Shown here piece after piece: positions 1 to 8,478 of a DNA stretch of 64,000 bases. The position numbers and the translations under genes are program-made. The notes beneath the pieces were generated by a model. The model searched no databases. It had not been told where the DNA came from and saw only the letters and a program-made list of their open reading frames with translations. How positions within the stretch are numbered: position 1 is the stretch's first letter; each line of letters opens with the position of its first letter. Location of the stretch: assembly GCA_964020055.1 (NCBI GenBank), contig OZ026533.1, positions 496,001 to 560,000 on the forward strand, in the 5' to 3' direction. Source of the stretch: G964020055 sp964020055. GTDB taxonomy: Bacteria; Pseudomonadota; Alphaproteobacteria; WRAU01; Hepatincolaceae.

Positions 1-621
1 ACTTGGTTCAATTGCTACAGTTGACTTTACAACTGTGATTTTATTTTTTACATCGTCATTATTCAGTCTATCGATTGCATTATTTTTTAGCATATTGATT
101 TTATTTATTTCTGCAACTGCTTCTTTAGAAATTTTAGATAATAATTGTACTTTGACATGTGCAGTACCATTTTTTTCATAACCTAATAATTGAGCAGCTC
201 TTTTTGATAAGTCTATAACTCTACCAGATACAAAAGGGCCTCTATCATTTACACGTAAAACTATTTTACGCCCATTATCTAAGTTTGTTACTTCAACAAA
301 ACAAGGCAATGGTAAAGTAGGATGAGCAGCTGTTAAGTTATTCATATCGAAAACCTCACCATTTGAAGTTAGTTTTCCATGAAAATCATCACCATACCAA
401 GAAGCTATTCCAACTTCATGAAAATTTTCATCTGCAACTGGAGTGTATGAAACTCCTCCAACAGTATAAGTTTTACCTATTTTAGCTACAGGATTAGCAC
501 CTGATACTTCTTTACCGTCTATAGAAGTTACAGGATTGAAAGGTGCCGCCAATAAATTTGTAGTTACCTGACTTGCGACAAAAGTGTACAGAAATGCACA
601 CACAACTTTTTTGTTTAACAT
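1..621 (-). CDS. rlpA: RlpA-like double-psi beta-barrel envelope protein (3' end beyond window)
   Basis: Partial gene with 207 codons visible; the frame is still open at the left edge. Translation starts at an ATG (619-621) behind a GGGGGT ribosome binding site. Residues 1-26 form a signal peptide without a lipobox cysteine, whereas RlpA is often a lipoprotein. Residues 70-161 match the RlpA double-psi beta-barrel, including TAAHPTLP (His100) and NDRGPF (Asp126), the positions expected to be catalytic in lytic-transglycosylase members. The family acts on peptidoglycan at septa or poles. A C-terminal SPOR domain, if any, would lie outside the window. Paired CtrA-like boxes lie just upstream. 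Confidence 0.88.
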   Translation of the reverse strand, partial: MLNKKVVCAFLYTFVASQVTTNLLAAPFNPVTSIDGKEVSGANPVAKIGKTYTVGGVSYTPVADENFHEVGIASWYGDDFHGKLTSNGEVFDMNNLTAAHPTLPLPCFVEVTNLDNGRKIVLRVNDRGPFVSGRVIDLSKRAAQLLGYEKNGTAHVKVQLLSKISKEAVAEINKINMLKNNAIDRLNNDDVKNKITVVKSTVAIEPS

Positions 622-658
622 TTTCACTACCCCCAATGAAATAAAATTTTTTATATAG

Positions 659-674
659 TTAATCTTTTGTTAAC
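659..674 (+). promoter_or_regulatory. CtrA-like box TTAA-N7-TTAAC upstream of rlpA
   Basis: The sequence reads TTAATCTTTTGTTAAC, an exact match to the alphaproteobacterial CtrA consensus TTAA-N7-TTAAC. It lies about 40 bp upstream of the rlpA start and faces a second copy at 701-716. In such A+T-rich DNA the core TTAA-N7-TTAA occurs often by chance, so the support comes from the terminal C, the near-identical spacer and the pairing. Binding is inferred. Confidence 0.4.
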
Positions 675-700
675 CTTAATTAGAATAGTACTAATAAATA

Positions 701-716
701 GTTAACAAAAAGTTAA
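701..716 (-). promoter_or_regulatory. Second CtrA-like box, inverted relative to 659-674
   Basis: On the minus strand this reads TTAACTTTTTGTTAAC, again TTAA-N7-TTAAC with a spacer almost identical to that of the first box. The two boxes form a dyad with 10-bp perfect arms (665-674 and 701-710) in front of rlpA. A site for a dimeric cell-cycle regulator is plausible but not shown. Confidence 0.4.
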
Positions 717-863
717 TTTTTGATAATATGAAAATAAAAAATTAAATAATCATTAATTAAATATTATTTAATTTTATTGGATTTCTAGGTTTTATCAGTC
801 ATAATGAAAGCACTATGTTAATATTTATTAATATATTGCTGAGAATAATTGATTAATCTTTCA

Positions 864-1664
864 TTAATAAAGATTAAATATCATTTTATAAATGATATTT
901 AATTTATTTATCAAGTTGATTCTTTCAATTTTTTTAGTGTCTAAAATATAATGATTATTGATTATATTTTTTATATAGATTGAACTAAAGTTATTAAGAA
1001 ACATTAGTTTTTTTATTTTTTTATTTAAAATTTTTCTATTATTTAAAATTTTATTGTTCATATCTTTAGCTATATCTAATAAAACTTTAATATTTATTAT
1101 GATATTTTTCTGATTAACCTCAAAATCTTTTGAATTTTCTTTAAAAATTAAAGTATGAACGTTTCTATAAATATTAAATTCTACATTTCTTAATATTCCT
1201 ACAATTGCGTAACGAGTTGCCATTGCTTTAATAGCTTCTTGCTCAATAATAGTTAATGCTTTTTGATTAATTATTTCTGCCAATATCAACCATAAAGAGC
1301 CTTCCGTATTTTCCCCATATTTTATTATTTCTAAAAAAGAATTAAAGGGATACAAATCAGAATCTTTGCTTTTAGCTAGAATATACTGTTCAACTAACGC
1401 TATATCTATATTATATTTGTTTAATATAGATATAGCATTGTCTAAAAGTTCATGACCTGTTTTATTAAAAGAACTTAAAGCGTCTAAATACCATTTTAAT
1501 TTTATTTGTAATATAATTATATTATCTGCATTTAAAGCAATATCAGATATATGAGTAAAAAAATCTAGTAATATTTTACAATCATAATATAATTTATTAG
1601 ATGATAAATATAAACATAAGTATTTTTCTGAATTCTTAGCTTGTAAGTTTTCATAATCATTCAT
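864..1664 (-). CDS. Divergent squalene/phytoene synthase-like (NDUFAF6-type) protein
   Basis: 266 residues, soluble and very A+T-biased (Ile/Asn/Lys-rich). Three stretches resemble the squalene/phytoene synthase fold: KWYLDAL (57-63), like the family's RLQWWRDAL; YGENTEGSLWLILA (116-129), like the YAEGTAGSL helix; and AMATRYAIVGILRNV (148-161). The Asp-rich substrate motifs of true prenyl synthases are not apparent. That recalls the non-catalytic NDUFAF6 branch, a complex I assembly factor in mitochondria, and a full nuo cluster is present here. The C-terminal 60 residues are low complexity and may be eroding. The start is the only ATG before the frame closes. The family assignment is by eye and tentative. 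Confidence 0.45.
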   Translation of the reverse strand: MNDYENLQAKNSEKYLCLYLSSNKLYYDCKILLDFFTHISDIALNADNIIILQIKLKWYLDALSSFNKTGHELLDNAISILNKYNIDIALVEQYILAKSKDSDLYPFNSFLEIIKYGENTEGSLWLILAEIINQKALTIIEQEAIKAMATRYAIVGILRNVEFNIYRNVHTLIFKENSKDFEVNQKNIIINIKVLLDIAKDMNNKILNNRKILNKKIKKLMFLNNFSSIYIKNIINNHYILDTKKIERINLINKLNIIYKMIFNLY

Positions 1665-1807
1665 TTTATATAATAATTGTTGTATATTTAAGTATTAGTG
1701 TTAGAATTATAAACCTAATTTATATTTTATGTAATAATTTTGCATTTATAATTATAAGCAATTTTTTCCATCATTAACAAATAATCATCTATTCAGGAGT
1801 ATTGAAC

Positions 1808-2398
1808 ATGAATTTTACATTGGAACCACTTCCATATTCTTATGATGCTTTATCTCCTTTTATGTCAAAAGAAACATTATGTTTTCATCATGACAAGCAT
1901 CATTTAACCTACGTTAATAATCTAAATGCATTAATAGAAAATACAAAATTTTCTGATATGCCTTTAGAAGATATCATAAAAGAAACATATAATAAATCTG
2001 AATATCAAGCTATTTTTAATAATGCTAGCCAACATTTAAATCATATTGAGTTTTGGAAATCTTTGAAAGCTAACGTTGAACCTACAAAAAAAATTATATC
2101 TATTATTTCAGATCATTTTGACTCTATGGAATGTTTTAAAGATAAAATTATCACAGAAGGTACAAAAGTTTTTGGTTCTGGTTGGGTTTGGCTTTGTAAA
2201 ACTAAAGACCAAAAATTAGAAATTATTGGAACTTCAAATGCAATAAATCCTGTTGCTTTAGGTAAAGAAATAATTTTAGGATGTGATGTTTGGGAACATT
2301 CTTATTACTTAGATTATAAGAATGCAAGAGCACAATATTTAAATACTTGGTTTGATAAAATAATTAATTGGGACTACGTAGAAGAAAAATTAATCTAA
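1808..2398 (+). CDS. sodB: Superoxide dismutase [Fe]
   Basis: Dismutates superoxide in the cytoplasm. I choose the ATG at 1808 (196 aa): AGGAG at 1795-1799 is 8 nt before it, but only 2 nt before the alternative TTG at 1802. The N-terminal hairpin has FHHDKHH with ligand His27. Further ligands are the His of the NH pair in NASQHLNH and Asp/His of DVWEHSYY. The Gln in the NASQ segment favours the iron-type enzyme. Length and order of motifs are normal for FeSOD. It is a single-gene unit converging on rsgA. A TATAAT-like element near 1747 may be the -10 site, but no good -35 is visible. Confidence 0.95.
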   Translation: MNFTLEPLPYSYDALSPFMSKETLCFHHDKHHLTYVNNLNALIENTKFSDMPLEDIIKETYNKSEYQAIFNNASQHLNHIEFWKSLKANVEPTKKIISIISDHFDSMECFKDKIITEGTKVFGSGWVWLCKTKDQKLEIIGTSNAINPVALGKEIILGCDVWEHSYYLDYKNARAQYLNTWFDKIINWDYVEEKLI

Positions 2399-2406
2399 TA
2401 TAGTTT

Positions 2407-2472
2407 AAAAGTAAATATAAGGAAAATAGATTTTATTGTATTTAATCTTCTATAGTACTTATATTTACTTTT
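2407..2472 (+). terminator. 15-bp perfect inverted repeat at the sodB/rsgA convergence
   Basis: AAAAGTAAATATAAG (2407-2421) is repeated exactly in inverted form at 2458-2472, with a 36-nt spacer. Reading plus, the right arm runs into a T tract, as in a terminator for sodB. The right arm lies inside the last codons of rsgA. The long loop makes it an imperfect intrinsic terminator, so this role is tentative. Confidence 0.4.
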
Positions 2473-3533
2473 TTTCTCATTTTGATTTTTTCTTTATTTA
2501 TAATTTTCTTTTTTTTGAAGTTTTTATTGTATTTAGCAAAAAGGTTTTTTGTATGGTGAACTTCATTTTTTAACTTTATAAAATTATCAAACTTTACTTG
2601 TAATTCTGGAGTATCCTTGATAGCTTTTAATATAGCACATCCTTCATCACTTATATGATTACAATTAGTAAATTTACATTCTAAAGATAGTTCTATGATA
2701 TCTGGAAATAATTCATATAGTGATTTATTATTGTTTAAATAAATACCAAATTCTTTTATACCAGGATTATCTATAATACAACCGCCTTCTTTCAATATGA
2801 ATAATTCTCTTTGAGTTGTGGTGTGAGTTCCCTTACTTTTATCATTACTAACTTCTGATACTTTTTGAATATCTTGTTTTAATAACATATTTGTTAGAGT
2901 AGATTTACCAACCCCTGAACTTCCTATCAAAACAGCTGTTTTGTTGGGTTTAATAATATCATAAATTGAATTTATAGATTTTAAATCATTTTTAGATGTA
3001 ACAATTATTTGAATATCAGGAAATCTGATTTTTATAATTTCCAAATATTCATCATAATCATCAAACAAGTCTATTTTATTTAATATAATGATTGGATGTA
3101 CATGTTTTTCATCTTTACAAGCTAATATTATTCTATCTATTTTATTTAAATTAGGAGCTTCAGTAGCTGCTATAACTATAAAAACAATATCTATATTAGT
3201 TGCAATTATTTGCTCTTCAGATGACTTGCCTACCAATTTTCTTTTGAAAGAATTTTTTCTTTCAAAAATCTTTTTTATATAATAATTGTTATCAGCATTA
3301 TCATTTTCTTGAAGTAATATAAAGTCTCCTACTTTGGGAAAATAAGCATCAGATAATTTGTTATAATGTAATTCACTACCTTTCAAAATTGCTGTTAAAA
3401 TATCTCCTGAATATGATATTACTTTATATGTAAGTTTGCTTACAGATATAACTTTTGCTACAAACTTCAAGTCTTGGTTAGCTACTTGTGAAGTAAAAAA
3501 GAAATCAAATCCACATTTATTTAAAATAGTCAT
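2442..3533 (-). CDS. rsgA: Ribosome small-subunit-dependent GTPase A
   Basis: Circularly permuted GTPase that acts in late 30S subunit maturation. An OB-like N-terminal domain is followed by G4 NKID (152-155), then the P-loop GSSGVGKS (204-211), then G3 DNPG (255-258); this G4-G1-G3 order is diagnostic. A zinc site follows with Cys286, Cys291, His293 and Cys299. The 363 residues include a Lys-rich tail. It lies downstream of cyoD on the same strand, but a hairpin terminator separates them, so it needs read-through or its own promoter. An AAGG sequence sits 5 nt before the ATG. Confidence 0.95.
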   Translation of the reverse strand: MTILNKCGFDFFFTSQVANQDLKFVAKVISVSKLTYKVISYSGDILTAILKGSELHYNKLSDAYFPKVGDFILLQENDNADNNYYIKKIFERKNSFKRKLVGKSSEEQIIATNIDIVFIVIAATEAPNLNKIDRIILACKDEKHVHPIIILNKIDLFDDYDEYLEIIKIRFPDIQIIVTSKNDLKSINSIYDIIKPNKTAVLIGSSGVGKSTLTNMLLKQDIQKVSEVSNDKSKGTHTTTQRELFILKEGGCIIDNPGIKEFGIYLNNNKSLYELFPDIIELSLECKFTNCNHISDEGCAILKAIKDTPELQVKFDNFIKLKNEVHHTKNLFAKYNKNFKKKKIINKEKIKMRKKVNISTIED

Positions 3534-3552
3534 AAAAACCTTAAAACGATAT

Positions 3553-3581
3553 AAAAAAAGGTAGTAACACTACCTTTTTTT
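3553..3581 (-). terminator. Rho-independent terminator after cyoD
   Basis: The stem GGTAGT/ACTACC (3560-3574) has a 3-nt loop and is flanked by A7 and T7 runs, so it can act in both directions. On the minus strand it ends the cyo operon about 10 nt after the cyoD stop and directly before rsgA. Confidence 0.85.
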
Positions 3582-3590
3582 ATTGCTATA

Positions 3591-3908
3591 TTACATCATC
3601 ATTGCAAAATGATCTAAAGAGGACATTATCCACCATGATAACCCAACAAAAAGAACAGATGCAAAAATAGTATATGCCATAAATACAGAACGCCATCTTG
3701 GTTTTTCTTCATCCATTGCATGCATAAAGAAAATTAACTGTATTAAAAATTGTAAAAAAGCAAATACAAATATTATAGTAGTACCTAACTTACCTTCGAT
3801 AGATTTAGTAATAACTAAATAAAAAGGAATTAAAGTTGCTATAATTGATAGAATATAACCTACGATATACGATTTTATTTTTGCTACAATGCTTTTATCA
3901 GATGACAT
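3591..3908 (-). CDS. cyoD: Cytochrome bo3 quinol oxidase subunit IV
   Basis: 105-residue membrane protein with three hydrophobic helices and the subunit IV pattern, including LIQLIFFMHAMDEEKPRW in the middle. It stabilises the CuB site during assembly of the quinol oxidase. It is the last gene of the cyo operon: its ATG shares one base with the cyoC stop codon, indicating translational coupling. A strong hairpin terminator follows. Confidence 0.93.
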   Translation of the reverse strand: MSSDKSIVAKIKSYIVGYILSIIATLIPFYLVITKSIEGKLGTTIIFVFAFLQFLIQLIFFMHAMDEEKPRWRSVFMAYTIFASVLFVGLSWWIMSSLDHFAMMM

Positions 3909-4501
3909 TATATTGCTCCTACTAAATATACAATACTAAATACAAAAATCCATACAGCATCTAAAAAGTGCCAGAATAATCCTAAAAGAGTAAATTTTCT
4001 AAATACTATATTATCAAAACCTCTTAAAAATACTTGAATTAATATAATTATTAACCAACAAATTCCTATGAAAACATGTAACCCATGAGTACCTAATAAT
4101 ACAAAAAAAGCTGAATAATATGCATGATAATCCCAAGATTTTCCTTCTGATATCAACTCTGCAAATTCACTAACTTCTAGATATATGAATAGTATCCCTA
4201 AAAATAATGTAATAAAAGAAAGTATTACAGCTAAACAAGTTTTTTTAGCTGATGCAAAAATATATGCTAAACCAAAAGTCAAACTACTTGTTAAAAGAGC
4301 TATTGTTTCAACTAAAACAAGCTTCATATTAAACGCATCTGGTAATATATGTGAGCCAAGTACTATAAATGCAGCAAATAGTGTTGCAAATAAAATGATA
4401 TCTGTCAGAATAAATAACCAAAAACCAAAAGAATAAAGTTCATTTGTTTGTGCTTCATGACTTACATGATGATTATTATCTGAAATATTATTAGTTGACA
4501 T
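3908..4501 (-). CDS. cyoC: Cytochrome bo3 quinol oxidase subunit III
   Basis: Five-helix membrane subunit of the bo3 oxidase, with the typical SFGFWLFILTD start, a GTHGLHVFIG segment and a LFWHFLDAVWIFVF C-terminal helix. I choose the ATG at 4501 (197 aa) because AAGGAG lies 9 nt before it. The upstream ATG at 4510 abuts that ribosome binding site directly. The start thus falls right behind the cyoB stop, and the stop overlaps the cyoD start by one base. Confidence 0.94.
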   Translation of the reverse strand: MSTNNISDNNHHVSHEAQTNELYSFGFWLFILTDIILFATLFAAFIVLGSHILPDAFNMKLVLVETIALLTSSLTFGLAYIFASAKKTCLAVILSFITLFLGILFIYLEVSEFAELISEGKSWDYHAYYSAFFVLLGTHGLHVFIGICWLIIILIQVFLRGFDNIVFRKFTLLGLFWHFLDAVWIFVFSIVYLVGAI

Positions 4502-4502
4502 T

Positions 4503-6509
4503 TTATGCATCTCCTTTTAATGATTTCTCTAATTTATTATTTTCTTTTTCTATTCTTTCTATTTCATCTATTTCTACATAGTAATCTTGATTAAAATCAA
4601 AAGATCTAATTAAAAAACATACTATAATTGCAATAAAAGAAATCAAAGCTAACCAGAATATATGAAATACTAATGTAAATCCTAATAATGTAGATAACAT
4701 ACCAATGATAAAAGGTAGCATAGAATTACGAGGCATATGTATACGTTCAAGTTTACCTTCATACATACTATCTTCAACTTTGTCATGCTCTTTAGCTTCC
4801 CAATAAGGATCATTTACATCTTTAATTTTAGGAATAACTGCAAAGTTATAAAATGGAACTTTTCCTTTTATTGACCACTCAAGAGTTCTACCATGATCCC
4901 AAGCATCTCCTTTAACTGCGTATTCTTTACGTTTAATAATACTAACAAGAATCTGTAATACTTGTACAACTAATGCTGCACCTATTACTAAAGTACCTAC
5001 GGCTGCAATTGTTAAGAAAAATTGCCATTGTGAATTATCATATTGAGATACACGTCTTGCAACTCCCATTAAACCAAGAACGTAAACTGGCATAAAGGCT
5101 AAATAGAAACCAAAAAACCATAAGAAAAAGCATAGTTTTCCCAAAGTTTCATTAAGTTTAAAACCAAACACCCTAGGCCACCAAAATACAAGAGCAGCTA
5201 AATAACCAAATACAACACCACCTATTATAGTATTATGAAAATGAGCTACTAAAAACAAAGTTCCATGAATTTGAAAATCTGCAGCAGGAATAGACATTAA
5301 AACACCAGTCATTCCACCTAATGAAAATGTAATAATGAAACCAACAACCCAATACATAGGTGATTGAAAATCAATTTTACCTTTACGCATAGTAAATAAC
5401 CAATTGAATATTTTAACTCCTGTTGGAATTGCGATTGCCATAGTTGCTAACCCAAAGAAAGTATTTACATTTGCTCCACTTCCCATAGTGAAGAAATGGT
5501 GAAGCCAAACTAGCAAAGAAAGTATAACTATAACAACCATAGAATATATCATTGCTGAATAACCAAACAATCTTTTTCTACAAAATGTAGCAACAATTTC
5601 AGAATATATACCAAATGCTGGTAATACTAACACATAAACTTCTGGATGTCCCCATATCCAAATAAGATTCACATACATCATTGGGCTACCACCTAATGTT
5701 TGTGTAAAGAAATGTGTACCTAAATATCTATCTAAAGTTAATAAAGTTATATCTACTGTTAAAACAGGAAAAGTTGCAACTATAAGAATAGATGTAGCTA
5801 AAACAGACCATGAAAAAATAGGCATTTTCATTATTTTCATACCAGGAGCTCTACATTTTAATATAGTCACAATAAAGTTAACTCCAGAAAGTAAACTACC
5901 TACCCCGGATATGTTTATTGCCCATAAATAGTAATCTACTCCTACCCCAGGACTGTAAAATGCATCAGCTACAGGCACATATGCAACCCAACCTGTTGTT
6001 GCAAAAGAACCTATAAATAGAGATAAATTAACTAATATTGCTCCTGCTACAAATAGCCAAAATGATAATGCGTTTAAAAATGGAAACGCCATATCTCTTG
6101 CACCTAACTGCAAAGGTAAAATTATATTTATCAAACCAGTCATAAATGGCATTGCCATAAAGAATATCATTATGGTTCCATGAGCAGTAAATATTTGATC
6201 GTAGTGATGAGGAGGTAAAAAACCGTGGCCTGAACCTTCAAATACTAAATGTGTTCTCATAAGAAATGCATCTGCTAACCCACGAACAAACATAACTAAC
6301 GCTGCTACAATATACATAATACCAATTTTCTTATGATCAACAGTAACAATCCAATTGTTCCATAAAGGGCCTAAAAGTCTAAAATAAAGCACAGCAAAAA
6401 CAACTGCTAAACCTATAACTGCAACCCCCATAAAAGTTGCAACAACAATAGGTTCGTCGAGTGGTATCATATCTAAGCTTAATTTACCTAGTATATTATT
6501 TCCAAACAT
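4503..6509 (-). CDS. cyoB: Cytochrome bo3 quinol oxidase subunit I
   Basis: Catalytic subunit (668 aa) carrying low-spin heme b, heme o3 and CuB; it reduces oxygen and pumps protons. Visible signatures are HGTIMIFFMAMPF (a heme-ligand His), WGHPEVYVLVLPAFGI (a CuB His and the cross-linked Tyr), a HH pair in LVWLHHFFTMG and HFHNTIIGG (heme ligands). The N-terminal DHKKIGIMY and extra terminal helices are usual for CyoB rather than CtaD. It is preceded by cyoA with a 54-nt gap and followed closely by cyoC. Confidence 0.98.
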   Translation of the reverse strand: MFGNNILGKLSLDMIPLDEPIVVATFMGVAVIGLAVVFAVLYFRLLGPLWNNWIVTVDHKKIGIMYIVAALVMFVRGLADAFLMRTHLVFEGSGHGFLPPHHYDQIFTAHGTIMIFFMAMPFMTGLINIILPLQLGARDMAFPFLNALSFWLFVAGAILVNLSLFIGSFATTGWVAYVPVADAFYSPGVGVDYYLWAINISGVGSLLSGVNFIVTILKCRAPGMKIMKMPIFSWSVLATSILIVATFPVLTVDITLLTLDRYLGTHFFTQTLGGSPMMYVNLIWIWGHPEVYVLVLPAFGIYSEIVATFCRKRLFGYSAMIYSMVVIVILSLLVWLHHFFTMGSGANVNTFFGLATMAIAIPTGVKIFNWLFTMRKGKIDFQSPMYWVVGFIITFSLGGMTGVLMSIPAADFQIHGTLFLVAHFHNTIIGGVVFGYLAALVFWWPRVFGFKLNETLGKLCFFLWFFGFYLAFMPVYVLGLMGVARRVSQYDNSQWQFFLTIAAVGTLVIGAALVVQVLQILVSIIKRKEYAVKGDAWDHGRTLEWSIKGKVPFYNFAVIPKIKDVNDPYWEAKEHDKVEDSMYEGKLERIHMPRNSMLPFIIGMLSTLLGFTLVFHIFWLALISFIAIIVCFLIRSFDFNQDYYVEIDEIERIEKENNKLEKSLKGDA

Positions 6510-6563
6510 TTCATTTTCCTTTCTTTTTTAGTATTTTATAAATTATAACATCATAATTATGTT

Positions 6564-7487
6564 TTAGTGATGTCCATGATGCGAATGAGCACCATGGTCA
6601 CCATGAGGCATTGGCATACGAGTATTCAAGCCTTCTGGTATCATCATATATTTGTTAATTACATCTGTGAATAAATTACCTTCTATAGAAGAAAATAACA
6701 TAATTTTATTTCCACTTTCATCTCTATCTTCAAGTAATTTTTCGTATTCAGACTTTGTAAGAACTTTCCCTTGAGATTTCAATTTTGTTACCCAATTTTG
6801 AAAATCTTCTAAAGACACTATATGAGCTTTAAATTTCATATTAGAAAAACCTAAACCGCTGTATGAAGCTGATAACCCATCATAAACACCAATTTTATTA
6901 CCTACTAAATGTAATTTTGTGCTCATACCTGCCATAGAATATATCATTCCACCTAATTGAGGGATCCACATAGCGTTCATTGGCGCATCAGCCGTCATAC
7001 TGAAGGCTATTGTTGAATCAATAGGAGCATACAACTCATTTATTGTAGCTATATTATATTTAGGATAAATAAATAACCATTTCCATTGTAGTGAAATCAC
7101 TTGAACTTCTAAAGTTTCATTTTTAGATTCAAATCTTTTATATGGATCTAAATCATGAGTTGTTGTCCAACATAAGTAACTTAAAAACATAACTATCATA
7201 ATTGGAATTCCCCAACATAATATTTCCAATCTATGACTATACGTCCATGATGGATCGTATATATCATCTATGTTTTTTCTTTTATCACTGTATTTATAAC
7301 TGTAATATAAAACTAAAATTATCACAGGAATAACAACAGACAACATCAAAGCTAACGCTATTATTATAAGTTTCAACTGCTCTTTTGCTATCATTCCTGT
7401 TGGGTTAATAACCCCACCTGAATAACCACAAGCATATAAAAAAACAAAGCTAATTAATACAATTATGCTTTTCTTAGATACTTTCAT
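6564..7487 (-). CDS. cyoA: Cytochrome bo3 quinol oxidase subunit II (lipoprotein)
   Basis: 307 residues: a signal peptide with lipobox (Cys20 after LYA), two membrane helices, and a periplasmic cupredoxin domain with WKWLFIYP and NAMWIPQLGG. The Cys/His set of a CuA centre is absent, as expected for a quinol oxidase. The C-terminus ends in a His-rich tail (HGDHGAHSHHGHH), which is unusual for CyoA and could bind metal. It follows cyoE by 9 nt. Its order in the operon (E before A) differs from the common cyoABCDE layout. Confidence 0.95.
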   Translation of the reverse strand: MKVSKKSIIVLISFVFLYACGYSGGVINPTGMIAKEQLKLIIIALALMLSVVIPVIILVLYYSYKYSDKRKNIDDIYDPSWTYSHRLEILCWGIPIMIVMFLSYLCWTTTHDLDPYKRFESKNETLEVQVISLQWKWLFIYPKYNIATINELYAPIDSTIAFSMTADAPMNAMWIPQLGGMIYSMAGMSTKLHLVGNKIGVYDGLSASYSGLGFSNMKFKAHIVSLEDFQNWVTKLKSQGKVLTKSEYEKLLEDRDESGNKIMLFSSIEGNLFTDVINKYMMIPEGLNTRMPMPHGDHGAHSHHGHH

Positions 7488-7496
7488 ACTAATCCT

Positions 7497-8357
7497 CTAA
7501 CCAAATAAAATACAATATACAATTATAAACACACTTAAAAACATTAAATGAAATATAGAAAAAAGAAATACTTTTCTACCCCATTTTATGTTATCTACAT
7601 GGTTTTTAAAACCGTCTAAAACAAATTTACACCACATCAATCCTAGAATTGATGATATAATGTAATAAGTAATTCCTAAATCTGCAAAACAACCTAAAGC
7701 AACAGTCACAATTAAAAATGCAACTGCCCAAAAAAGCATGTGATATTTAGTGACTTTTATACCATATACAACAGGTAAAATCTTTATGTTAGCTTTTGTA
7801 TAATCTTCTAATCTATATACACCTATTGCATAAAAATGAGTCATTTGCCAGGTTGCAAGCAATAAAAAAACTAAAATTGCATTAATATCAAAAATACCTT
7901 CATGGGCTAAATATCCAGAAAGTGGAGGAACTCCACCAGAAATACTACCAACTATTGTAGAATATGTAGATCTTCTTTTTAACCACATTGTATATAAAAC
8001 AACATACACAAAATATCCTGTAAATGCTACTAACACAACTTTGTAATTTGTATATAAAAATAAAATAGAAAATCCAATTACAAAAAGACTAAGTGAAAAA
8101 ACTAATAATCCTCTAGGGGTTATTTCATTAATGATCGATAACCTATTTTTTGTTCTGCTCATTATTGTATCTATATCTTGATCAATATAGTTATTTATAG
8201 TAGTAGAAGAAGCCATGATAAAGGCTAAACCAAATATCACTGCTAAAAAATCATACCAATACACAGAACCTGAAGTAGATAACATATAACCCACAACAAC
8301 GGTCATTATATTAGACAGCAATAAACCAGGCTTAGTTATTACAAAATATTTGTTCAT
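7497..8357 (-). CDS. cyoE: Protoheme IX farnesyltransferase (heme O synthase)
   Basis: Membrane UbiA-family prenyltransferase (286 aa) that adds a farnesyl group to heme b, giving heme O for the oxidase encoded next to it. The first Asp-rich motif is NNYIDQDIDTIMSRT, and the loop R-RSTYSTIVGSISGGVPPLSGY is typical of the heme O/COX10 branch. It is the first gene of this operon, whereas cyoE is usually last. Upstream (8358-8478) is A+T-only DNA with a 21-bp near-palindrome, where the operon promoter must lie; I see no convincing -35/-10 pair. Confidence 0.95.
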   Translation of the reverse strand: MNKYFVITKPGLLLSNIMTVVVGYMLSTSGSVYWYDFLAVIFGLAFIMASSTTINNYIDQDIDTIMSRTKNRLSIINEITPRGLLVFSLSLFVIGFSILFLYTNYKVVLVAFTGYFVYVVLYTMWLKRRSTYSTIVGSISGGVPPLSGYLAHEGIFDINAILVFLLLATWQMTHFYAIGVYRLEDYTKANIKILPVVYGIKVTKYHMLFWAVAFLIVTVALGCFADLGITYYIISSILGLMWCKFVLDGFKNHVDNIKWGRKVFLFSIFHLMFLSVFIIVYCILFG

Positions 8358-8478
8358 TAATTTTTTTTGTTATCGATTTATAAAATAAATTTATTTATTA
8401 TAATTTTCAAAATTATAATAATATATAAACAATACCATAAAAATAACTACATTACAATTTTGAAAAAGTCGGAGTTTT

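Noticed and set aside
853..867. Further TTAA-N7-TTAA match at the end of the squalene-synthase-like gene
   Set aside because: It lacks the final C and lies at a gene's 3' end. The bare core is expected often in this base composition.
8398..8418. 21-bp near-palindrome TTATAATTTT-C-AAAATTATAA before cyoE
   Set aside because: Made almost only of A and T with a one-base centre. Such dyads are common by chance here and it has no T run, so it is not listed as an operator or terminator.
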